Origin: Agaricus subrufescens
Taxonomy: Eukaryota > Basidiomycota > Agaricomycetes > Agaricales > Agaricaceae
DNA length: 64,000 bases
Reading direction: 5' to 3'
Assembly (NCBI GenBank): GCA_029945375.1
Contig: CM057070.1
Location: forward strand, 1 to 64,000
Of this stretch, positions 57,201 to 64,000 are shown one piece after another. The first letter of the stretch is position 1. Each line of letters starts with the position of its first letter. The translations under genes were made by a program, and so were the position numbers. The notes under the pieces are model-generated. The model was not told the origin of the DNA. It was given only the letters and a program-made list of their open reading frames with translations, and searched no databases.

Positions 57201-60200
57201 AAAAAAAAGAAAAAGCGTATACAATTTCTAAATTGGGGGATTTTCCAGCATTAAGCAAGATTTTTAATACTATGTTTCCATAATATGGTTCTAATAGATT
57301 TTTTAAACCACCCCATATTACAAATAATTATAGATAGAGCGTTTAATCTCCATCCTCATCGATTAACGATGTTTAGACTATGTCTTCAACCAAAAAAAAC
57401 AAAAAGCGGTATTTTCTCCCTCCCGACTATTGAGTATAGGGTTTTTCTAAAAAATTTTGGTTGTGGGGCTCTCGTGTCGAGCTTATTGTTGGTATAACTC
57501 ACTCGTTAGTCGTTGAACGTTCATAACTCTACATCTAATTTATTTAACCGGACCTGCTGCCATGCAAAGCTAGTTGGTAGGGTGATTAACCTAAAATTAG
57601 ATATGATACCGAGTTAAGCTTCGCTGCAAATAATCTAATATACGGTTTTAATATAAAGACGTCCTTGCAATTCACCCCATTTGCCACTAAAACATTACTG
57701 TTTTAAGGAGCCAATTTGGGTAGTACACTAAATATCTCTTATAGCTGAAGGCAGTGCAGTCACTTGCCGGGCCCCAGCTGGTAGCTACTTTGATAGTAGC
57801 GCTGCCACTAGTTTTGAGGAAATTTTAAAATTTTATATCTAGAACTGTTTTGTAAAATATTTAACCATTTTAAATATTGAATTCTTTTTAAACCTATTAA
57901 AGGGTGAGTACCTGAAAACGAGAAAAAATCAATGACTTTTTGTATATCAGCTTTAGAACTGATAGCAAATTGAGCAAATTTATCTTTTTCAATATAAATA
58001 TTCCTATTTGTCTTAAAAAATAGCTTAAAAGCTAAAAATAAGTCTTTATGAATTCTTTGTTTTAATTGAAAACATCCATCATTGTTCTTTTTAATCAAAA
58101 ATGAGCCCTCAGCATTAGTAAAACCAACTAACCAATTTTTAAAGAAATATAATTTAATATAATCTTCAGCTGTTAAAGGTAAAACAAAATTTGTAGGTAT
58201 AACAGCGCTGGCAATGTAGCTAAAGGTTACTCCATTTGTTATTTCTCGAGCAGAGGAGCTTCTACTAGGTATTTGATCATATAACTTTATATCATTTTTA
58301 AAAATAAACATAGCTTTATCAAATTGATCTCTTCTAGTTTCAGTTAAAAAGAAAATATTGTGGTGTAATAATAAAGGAAAAATAACTTCTTGTAAATCTG
58401 TTTTATTGATAGTTATTTTACAATACTCTGTTGCTTTATTTTTTTCATTCGCTTTATATATTGTAATTTTACCCATTTTCAATACAGAGTGAATATATTC
58501 TAAAGTAGAAATATCTTCTAAACTTAAAGCTATTACTAATTTTATTGTTATAAATCCTCTTGTTGTTCTAGCTATTTGAATATAACCATCTCCATCAATT
58601 AAACCAACTAAAAAAGCTATAAATTGATAAGGTATTGATAGATACTCATTTTTATCCAATCTTGTTTTTTTACCTTTTTTTAAAGCATGTGGACTAACTG
58701 TACCTACTGTAGGTAGTAAATGGTTCCCCAAAATAGAGCTTTGCAGCTGAGCTGCTGCTGAAATATCAAAGTAAGTACCGATATTTGTGACATAAATTAA
58801 CTCTACAATATCTTGTCCGAAAATAGGAATTGCTGATAATAAATTTGTAATTACTGTAGCCAATTTTTATATTATAGTATATTTGTATGTTCTTATCCTT
58901 TTTCTGTTAAACCTCACCGGGCCTCGACCCCCACCCTTTGTAGGATGCACTTTTAAATTAACCAGGCCCTCGACCGACAATTCTTTAGAGGTTTATTAAG
59001 AATAATAAAAAAAAATAAGAAATTTATTTAATTCTGTAAATTTAACCTAGGCTGGTTTTCTTAAATAAATTATTTGTTATTACAAATATACCCTGTGCTG
59101 TCAGACTCTTTAATTCTTAATTTATCTGTAGATGACTAAGCCTTGTGTTTAATAAAAAATAAACATTCGAGTGCACATTAAGCATCATTGCAGACACCCA
59201 TAATTGGACCACTCTGTCGAGATAGCCTAAACTACCTACGGTCTATTAATATAACAAATAAATAAATTTGACCTGTTTTCAATTATGTTGCCTTATTAAT
59301 AATAATATTTTTATTTAGGTATTACATATTATATTTAATAATAAGACTATAATATATTATTCTAATCTCCCACAATTTATATTAATTAATTTATAGTTAA
59401 GGCACGGTACTTAAAAATTTAAATTTCATAGAAGGAAAAACATATGGTTTAGTAATATTGTAAATTTTGTTAATGTTACAGGGATTAAACTCTAACCAGT
59501 AATTTTTTAATTTTATTTGATGTAAGTTAAATTTATTTTCTAAAAATTTTATTAAAAATATAATGTCTTTATCTTTATACTTTGTCATATTTACAAATAA
59601 TTTATTATTACTAATTTTACCTTCTGTCATTAACCAAAAAGCTAGAGATTCCTCATTAAAATAATTAATTATATCTTTAGGTATATTTTTATTCTTTTTA
59701 TCTAAGTACCAACTATTATATAAATCTAAATAATTATTATTATAATATGTATGTAATAGCATCACTTTAGTTAATTTGCCTTGTCTAACTATTTTAGTAT
59801 GGATTAAAGGCATCTTGTCTTCACAGTAACCTAAACTTGATATTTTTTTGTGTATATGTGTCATATAAGACATATGTTTACTTTCTATTTCTATTATTAA
59901 TTTAAATTTACTATTTTGCTGCCATATAAAACTATTACCTAGTAATAAACCATATATTAAAGATAAATAATTTTTATTTAAGACTGCCCCATTGCTCAAC
60001 GTTAAATTAATTGTTGTTGGGCGGGGTTTATTATTATTATTATCTATTTTTTTATATATAGAAAAAGCCCCCGGCCCCGAGGCCGGTTTTATGGGGAAAA
60101 TTTCGTGGGGTTGAGGTAATATAACATTTGGGGCGCTATCTGTCAATTTACTAAATATATAAGATTTCCAATTATCGAATTGTAATTTTTTTAATCCTAA

Positions 60201-62668
60201 TAAATTATTATCAAAAAATTTTATAATAAAACTTAAATCTTTCTTAGAAGAAAAAGATATCCTATAAACTTTAGAATTTTCAGGTTTAATTAAGTAATTT
60301 AACGAATCAGGACCTTTAATCAAATAGTGAATAGCTTTAATAATATGATAGTTTTCTATACCAGACTGTACTATTGAATAATGAGCACTCCCTGTAGCCT
60401 TAATATGAAAACTACCTTCTGCTATAGTAAATCCTACTAACCAATTTTTAAAATACTTTAATTTAGTAATTTCCATAAATCCTAGTTGTTTATTAGATTC
60501 TACAAATAAATTATTAATTTGATTTAAATCTATATCTTCCCAGTATTTAATGTTATTATCTATAATGTATTTTAGTAAAAAGAATTGTTTTCTCCTATTA
60601 TAAGTTAAAAATTCAATATTACTATTTATTAGAAAAGGATAAATAAATTTGATTGTATCTGTTTTAGATATAATTAATCTGTACTGATTTTTATTTTTTA
60701 ATTCATCTAATTTACCCATTTTTAGGCTTTTTACAAAAAAATTTAATAATTCTTTATCTTCTTTATGTAATCTTAATACAATTCTACATCTAATTGTAGA
60801 TTTTTGATTAATTTGTTTTTGCGGCCCTATTTCGATATAACCATCACCATCTAAAACTCCTATAAAAATTTCTAATAATTTAGAATTGGTTTGATTACTT
60901 ATACTTAATAATTGAGAACTTTCCATTAGTAATATATTAGACAAATTAAATTCACCCCATAGACTCATTTGACCCATAGGTAATACATAACCTAAAAAGG
61001 CAATCAAAAGTTTCCCAATATACATACTTATTTAAAGTAAAATCTTGTAATATTGAGCCTGTACTCTCTCTAATTATTAATCCCTATTCAAAATATTTAA
61101 TAATCATCATTTAGAGCCTTGTGTATTAAAATTAATTAATTAAAACCTTCCAACTGTACATTAAGCATCATTGCAGACACCCACTAGTGACCCAGTCTGT
61201 AGCGATTGTGATTTCAACCGACGGTCTTGAAATAGATTTAAGATCTTTGACCGTTTTCACTAGTATAGCCAGTTTTAATTTTAAAACCAATACCTTTATC
61301 AAGGTATTCAGATACTTCTAAACCAAATCTTTATAAAACAATTTACGATTGCACTAGTATCTGGACTTTGTTAGATATGATTTTTTTGTTTTTGTTTTTT
61401 GTTTTTTACATTTATTATAAATAGCCCTTTAACTTATATTCCATTTCAGGTATAAAATGAGGGCCAACTAATTCTGCTAATCTAGGCATAGATTCTTTAA
61501 ATATAGATAAACGCCATTGATTAGGTTTACCTGATTTAATTACGCTAGTTTTAAGCTGATACTTTTGTGTTAGTGTTAAAGCCAGAAATTTACATTCCTC
61601 ATAAGTAAAACTATTCGTAGCTATAAATACTCCTTGACCTTTTTGATGGGAACCATCTTGCATAATTCAATTTGCTAATCCTTTAGGTGTTAAATATTCC
61701 GATATAAATAAAGGAACTGTTTTTATAACAGTAGCTTTGCTACTACCATCTTTAACCTTAACACTGGTAATTGGATTCGCCCCGGGCAAGAAACCCGCCC
61801 CTGAAGGGGCAATAGTATAAAAAGATTCGTAAATTCAATTAAAACTGGTAAAGGTAAAAAGAGTCAGCCTATAGTTAAATCTATTTTCAATTCCCATCTT
61901 TTCGTTGCCTTTTGTAGAAATACCGGTCTGGCTCGAAGTATTTGTAGAACTAAGATTACTAGCCTTAAAATCTTTTTTTTGGATTAAAGTAGGTATAGGT
62001 CGAGCACAATAACCTAAATTATAGAAATATAAAGATAAATAATGAATATATGCTGCATTACTTATACTTTGTTCTATTTGAAACCGAGTACTACTTAACC
62101 TATTTCCTGGTATTTGATCAGCCCAAAAGTCACCAAGCATACCACAAATAAGAACGTCTAATACCTCTTTATTATGAGGACCTATTCTTAAAATAGCCTT
62201 AGTTCTAGCTTTGTTAAATGGTATCATAGCACTTGTTATGTAATTAACAGTATAAAAATCATATTTACAATTTGGCCAAAAATCATTGTTAGCCATCATT
62301 AAAATTAGGATTATTACTCCTATTGACCATACTAATACTCTTGGTGATTTATATGAACTATAATATAGCCCTCTTCCTATATGAGCGTATACAAAAATAA
62401 AGAAGAATGAAGCTACATTAGCATGTGTATATCTAATTAACCATCCATTATTTACATCTCTCATGATATGTTCTACTGAATTAAAAGCAAAATCTATATT
62501 AGGTGTATAATGCATCGCTAAAAATGCTCCTGTTAATATTTGTATTACTAAACATGTTGCTAATAATGAACCGAAATTCCATAAATAAGTAATATTAGCT
62601 GGTTGAGGTGAATCTACTATGTAAGAATTAACAAATCTAAGAAGTACATGGGTTTTTAATATTCTCAT
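51226..62668 (-). CDS. cob: Apocytochrome b (8 exons)
   Basis: Cytochrome b of complex III, with eight membrane helices and two haems. Exons on the minus strand are 62668-62291, 61004-60954, 58860-58800, 57320-57305, 55932-55839, 54834-54679, 52733-52670 and 51593-51226. They total 1188 nt: 395 residues plus stop. All junctions follow the exon-final T, intron-final G rule and restore conserved protein: [98 protein letters not shown] (exons 7-8) and the haem-region histidines are present. The C-terminal codons contain a GC-rich motif GGGGCCCGGAAT (antisense). Exons have no TGA codon. Confidence 0.96.
51594..52669 (-). other. cob intron 7 (group I, HEG-bearing)
   Basis: Splits TGG-T/AT-CTG in PEWYLLPFY. 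The core lies in the 5' part: ATATGCTGGAAACTCCTAAA near 52610, GACAATCAGCAGGAAACG near 52480, ATTCTCAGAGACTATACG near 52430. The HEG fills the 3' part and ends about 11 bases before exon 8. Confidence 0.88.
51605..52241 (-). pseudogene. LAGLIDADG endonuclease of cob intron 7, frameshifted at A7
   Basis: The N-terminal frame (52241-51942) has [18 protein letters not shown] and ends [17 protein letters not shown]. The C-terminal frame (to 51605) has [20 protein letters not shown] and [20 protein letters not shown]. They join at the homopolymer 51944-51950 (A7 on the plus strand) by one base. Both motifs are intact, so sequencing error is as likely as decay. Confidence 0.85.
52734..54678 (-). 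other. cob intron 6 (HEG-bearing)
   Basis: Splits YPNVLG/HSDNYIP with T and G boundaries, 1945 nt. A long ORF runs in frame from exon 6 and ends at 53386; 650 bases of non-coding intron follow. Confidence 0.88.
53386..54678 (-). CDS. LAGLIDADG protein with membrane N-terminus, in frame with cob exon 6
   Basis: After exon 6 the frame continues with hydrophobic segments ([39 protein letters not shown]), a linker, then two LAGLIDADG motifs: [18 protein letters not shown] and [16 protein letters not shown]. The [20 protein letters not shown] part is typical of intron enzymes that also act as maturases (bI4/aI4 type). Open for 431 codons with no TGA. Dual splicing and endonuclease function is inferred from the family. 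Confidence 0.9.
   Translation of the reverse strand, partial: QLQLWPMIIFLIVNIIFSCAISWKYILNYFLVKIYNRTIFISDLIFNVNKLRDFVSLVFSFKLNPNIVRYYYRVYNQQITKVIKFFTLFTVSLFVGLVIMRGFIYLDLLNYELYLNKFSLILLRVGISETIRTHTNKIKNKINLNPLTNRQGIQLMSSTMNNSTQINRLKSLGEKFIGNTKFKDNHNKEISLKFRQWFAGITDGDGYIYVNKSGYVGFEMTLPSTDERVLRIIQNKFGGNVHARAGIKAVRYRTQNRETVIKIINCLNGLLINNIRLAQLHKACVALNIPIKDPVTPTINSAYLSGLLDSDGTINFYIHKYEDTFRYQLTISIANKSRCNLEFLLKIGGKIYFDKTENGCYFWKANSKLLHLNLYDYFLNFPPKTIKRHRTYLIKEFHELNESKVYRETNSLSVKYKMWERFLKKWNNQN
54835..55838 (-). other. cob intron 5 (group I, HEG-bearing)
   Basis: Splits HLIA/LHEHG with T and G boundaries. The core is in the 5' part: ATATGCTGGAAACTTCTAAA near 55790, GACAATCAGCAGGAAACT near 55655, ATTCTCAGAGACTACACG near 55610, GATATAGTCCAAAC near 55570. 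The HEG follows and ends just before exon 6. Confidence 0.88.
54841..55391 (-). pseudogene. LAGLIDADG endonuclease of cob intron 5, two frameshifts
   Basis: Frame 1 (55391-55143) reads [20 protein letters not shown] to [16 protein letters not shown]. Frame 2 reads [20 protein letters not shown], then [20 protein letters not shown]. They join at the T9 run 55153-55161. A further one-base insertion near 54980 (after SYNCF) moves the C-terminus ([20 protein letters not shown] to [13 protein letters not shown]) into another frame, ending at 54841. The first break may be artefact; the second is not on a homopolymer. The N-terminal first motif is missing. Confidence 0.8.
55933..57304 (-). other. 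cob intron 4 (group I, HEG-bearing)
   Basis: Begins after the 16-nt exon 4 and ends at the G before TTCAGTAGGAAATGC (exon 5). Core: AATGCTGGAAAATCCCCC near 57250, GAAAATCAGCAGGGGTTAG near 57115, CCTCTCAGAGACTAAACGC near 57075, GATATAGTCCGATC near 56010. Confidence 0.87.
56145..56963 (-). CDS. LAGLIDADG endonuclease of cob intron 4
   Basis: Complete only with TGA as Trp. First motif [20 protein letters not shown]. The second, [14 protein letters not shown], needs the TGA at 56481-56483. Further TGA codons at 56421-56423 and 56208-56210 fall at GSWVASF and YILWIKHL, both sensible Trp sites. It ends [14 protein letters not shown]. An open frame over the intron core upstream (57258-56950) overlaps its start but is probably not coding. 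Three Trp-TGA codons in 273 make this the strongest code-4 case in the window. Confidence 0.9.
57305..57320 (-). other. cob: cob exon 4, a 16-nt micro-exon
   Basis: TAATATGGGGTGGTTT on the minus strand. It completes GAG-T/TA-ATA-TGG-GGT-GGT-TT/T-TCA, restoring ELIWGGFS, the invariant stretch of cytochrome b between exons 3 and 5. The preceding intron ends in G and this exon ends in T, as group I splicing needs. Without it cob loses frame and the WGG residues. Confidence 0.88.
57321..58799 (-). other. cob intron 3 (group I, HEG-bearing)
   Basis: Starts after GTAGAGT and ends in G before the micro-exon. Core elements near the 3' end include GAACGTTCAACGACTAACG near 57515 and GAAGACATAGTCTAAAC near 57376. 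The first resembles the cores of rnl introns 4 and 5. Confidence 0.87.
57808..58799 (-). CDS. LAGLIDADG endonuclease in frame with cob exon 3
   Basis: Continues from exon 3 through [18 protein letters not shown]. First motif [20 protein letters not shown], second [21 protein letters not shown]-terminus [13 protein letters not shown]. Open for about 330 codons, with no TGA and no frameshift. Probably active or a recent maturase. Confidence 0.92.
58861..60953 (-). other. cob intron 2 (group I, HEG-bearing, 2.1 kb)
   Basis: Splits SLWGT... after GGT and before GCTACAGTA, with T and G boundaries. Its 3' part (about 59160-59240) shares TTAAGCATCATTGCAGACAC with cob intron 1 (about 61150-61180), so the two introns have related cores. 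Confidence 0.88.
59397..60953 (-). CDS. Tandem double LAGLIDADG protein in frame with cob exon 2
   Basis: An unusually long intron protein (542 codons with exon 2). The first module is a complete two-motif enzyme: [16 protein letters not shown] and [18 protein letters not shown]. After a linker with a GC-rich insertion ([15 protein letters not shown], about 60060-60115), a second, different module begins: [16 protein letters not shown] and [25 protein letters not shown]_2 type. In the second module the usual catalytic Asp after LLLG is Asn, and the D-D-G is T-E-G, so cutting is doubtful and a maturase role is possible. It may be two HEGs fused after one intron invaded another. No TGA, no frameshift. 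Confidence 0.88.
   Translation of the reverse strand, partial: EFNLSNILLMESSQLLSISNQTNSKLLEIFIGVLDGDGYIEIGPQKQINQKSTIRCRIVLRLHKEDKELLNFFVKSLKMGKLDELKNKNQYRLIISKTDTIKFIYPFLINSNIEFLTYNRRKQFFLLKYIIDNNIKYWEDIDLNQINNLFVESNKQLGFMEITKLKYFKNWLVGFTIAEGSFHIKATGSAHYSIVQSGIENYHIIKAIHYLIKGPDSLNYLIKPENSKVYRISFSSKKDLSFIIKFFDNNLLGLKKLQFDNWKSYIFSKLTDSAPNVILPQPHEIFPIKPASGPGAFSIYKKIDNNNNKPRPTTINLTLSNGAVLNKNYLSLIYGLLLGNSFIWQQNSKFKLIIEIESKHMSYMTHIHKKISSLGYCEDKMPLIHTKIVRQGKLTKVMLLHTYYNNNYLDLYNSWYLDKKNKNIPKDIINYFNEESLAFWLMTEGKISNNKLFVNMTKYKDKDIIFLIKFLENKFNLHQIKLKNYWLEFNPCNINKIYNITKPYVFPSMKFKFLSTVP
61005..62290 (-). other. cob intron 1 (group I, HEG-bearing)
   Basis: Splits LILMMA/IAFLGY, with GCT before and G-ATTGCC after. 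The HEG is fused to exon 1. The 3' part carries the TTAAGCATCATTGCAGACAC block shared with intron 2. Confidence 0.9.
61415..62290 (-). CDS. LAGLIDADG endonuclease in frame with cob exon 1
   Basis: Reads [20 protein letters not shown], then [18 protein letters not shown] (first motif), and needs TGA at 61835-61837 and at 61667-61669 as Trp, the latter in [19 protein letters not shown] (second motif). It ends [20 protein letters not shown]-rich palindromic insert (GCCCCTGAAGGGGC, about 61797-61812) lies in the linker. LAGLIDADG_2 type. With TGA as stop, only the first motif would be made. Confidence 0.9.
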
Positions 62669-62795
62669 TTGATGTTTTTATTTTAATATATCTCATTTTA
62701 GAGTTTTTTAAACTAGTTTTTATTTAAATTAAATTCACAAAGATAAAAAAATTAAATAAAAATTTTATGTTTTAATTTGTACTTTTAAATAAAGA
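62669..62795. other. cob leader region
   Basis: AT-rich region between the cob ATG and the right arm of the inverted repeat. No promoter could be recognised. Confidence 0.5.
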
Positions 62796-63434
62796 GGCTT
62801 TCTTTATATTTGCTAGTTTTAACCGCTAGCTGCTAGAAATTATTATAATAGCAGTTGCTAGCTAGACTAGTAAGAAAATTAACCTAGCTATCGGCTAGTT
62901 ATAAAAACAAAAAACAAATAAGCTTTAGTAGCTTCGCTACTTTTCAATTAGCTTAATGCAGTTAAACTAGCCCTACTAGGCTAGAAGTCATCGCGTACTA
63001 CATTAGCCATTGAATATACTTAGTTGAACTAGTTGCATTAGGCGAAGCACTAGCTTGGCTAGTTTTAATTTTGTTTTGGTTTTTATTGTTAATTTGAAGC
63101 CACAGATATAAGATCTTGTAAAATTATAATTGGAAATACAAAGTCCTAATGAGTTTACCCTAACTAAATTTTAGGCTAGGTTAAAGCTTGTAAACTTAAA
63201 ATAAAAAGAACTAATAGCTACTAGTTTAGTTAGCTACTAATCTTAATTATTCTTAATACAAATAGACACTCTAACTAAATTAATTTTATTTTTTATAAAC
63301 CCAAGAAGATTTGAACTTCTACAGATTCCTCATCAAGAAATTATTCTACCCTTAAATTACAGGTTTTAAAAATAGTAACTAGCAAAACTCAATTAGTCGA
63401 AATATTTAATTGTGTATCTAGTTTAGTTTTTTCA
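62796..63434. repeat. 639-bp inverted repeat, right arm
   Basis: Reverse complement of 2427-3065, same length, carrying a second trnI on the minus strand. Confidence 0.92.
63296..63366 (-). tRNA. trnI: tRNA-Ile (GAU), right repeat copy
   Basis: Identical to the trnI at 2495-2565, on the opposite strand. Anticodon GAT in loop TTGATGA. Confidence 0.92.
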
Positions 63435-64000
63435 GAATTTTCAAAGTTGAAGCAAAAATCATCAAAAATAGGATATAGTAATTTATTAGGCATTTTGTAA
63501 AAACAACAACATACAAAAAATTCTACTATTAATGTAAAATTAAATTTTTTTATTGATTTTATTGATTTAAACGAAACTAGTGACCCTGTTCAATTTCAGA
63601 AAAAAGTAAATTTCAAAAACAATCAAAAAACAAAAAAATAAAAAGATTCTAAACCTACATTATTTTTGAATAGTTAAGAAATACAGTTACAATTTCTAAA
63701 AAACTATTAATAAAATTAATACCCCCTCTATCTATTGCCCTGATTTACTACTTAAAATAAGTAACTAGCAAGTAATATAAGTTAGATCTCTTTTTAAATG
63801 CTAAGTGAGACTTTTTTAAGATTAACTTAACTGAGAATTAGCCATACAAACTTAATTATATTTTACTTAGCTGTAGATAGCTGAACTTTATTAAATACCC
63901 TTAAGTAAAACGAAGCTAAACAACAAATCCAGCAATAGATATTACTTACAAACTAAATAATTCCAACTAATAGTTAAAAAAAGCTACTTTTAAAATTTAA
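63435..64000. other. Window end, possible ORF remnant
   Basis: One plus-strand frame at about 63425-63642 has coding-like composition (KLNFFIDFIDLNETSDPVQF) with a single TAA inside. It may be another plasmid ORF remnant, but I cannot assign it. The remainder is AT-rich. Confidence 0.35.

Noticed and set aside
56950..57258. A 102-codon frame at the start of cob intron 4
   Set aside because: It reads through the group I core (AATCAGCAGGGG, CTCAGAGACT); conservation there is for RNA, not protein.

Overview
The window is fungal mitochondrial DNA, most likely from a filamentous basidiomycete. It is AT-rich, with genes on both strands. Free-standing rps3, nad2 and nad3 overlapping by one base, long group I introns full of homing endonuclease genes (HEGs), and integrated linear-plasmid polymerase genes all fit that reading. 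The basidiomycete assignment is inference; the mitochondrial assignment is secure. Genes for cox1, cox3, nad1, nad4-6, atp6, atp8 and rns are not in this window.

Layout, left to right. 1-720: four minus-strand tRNAs (E, M, H, M). 2427-3065: one arm of a 639-bp inverted repeat carrying trnI; the other arm is 62796-63434. 3257-4815: plasmid-type membrane ORF remnants and a DNA polymerase fragment. 4923-7111: nad2 and nad3 (+). 8554-12291: a plasmid family B DNA polymerase whose N- and C-terminal halves are in swapped order around a palindrome. About 13.5-23.3 kb: rnl with seven group I introns. 23.5-28.7 kb: tRNAs P, N, T, Q, W, D, R, then rps3, then C and L. 29.2-43.5 kb: an island of plasmid debris with membrane ORFs, DNA and RNA polymerase genes, a nad2-plasmid chimaera and a decayed cob fragment; atp9 (-) lies inside it. 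44.3-62.7 kb: trnF, cox2 (4 exons, 3 introns) and cob (8 exons, 7 introns), all on the minus strand.

Splice sites were assigned by requiring an exon-terminal T, an intron-terminal G and conserved protein or rRNA sequence across the junction. The cob model gives 1188 nt (395 codons plus stop) and includes a 16-nt exon. The cox2 model gives 774 nt (257 codons plus stop). Both are multiples of three.

Most striking points. (1) A 40-nt element occurs before atp9 and before two rnl-intron HEGs, with invariant flanks and a 5-bp stem that covaries. (2) A 452-codon open chimaera joins the nad2 N-terminus to a plasmid-like membrane protein. (3) TGA is read as Trp in several HEGs but in no core gene, while the trnW found here has anticodon CCA. 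(4) The permuted DNA polymerase gene looks like a circularised linear plasmid opened within its own gene. (5) Eight reading-frame breaks lie on homopolymers of 7 or more bases, including one in rps3, so base-calling error must be excluded before calling these genes broken.
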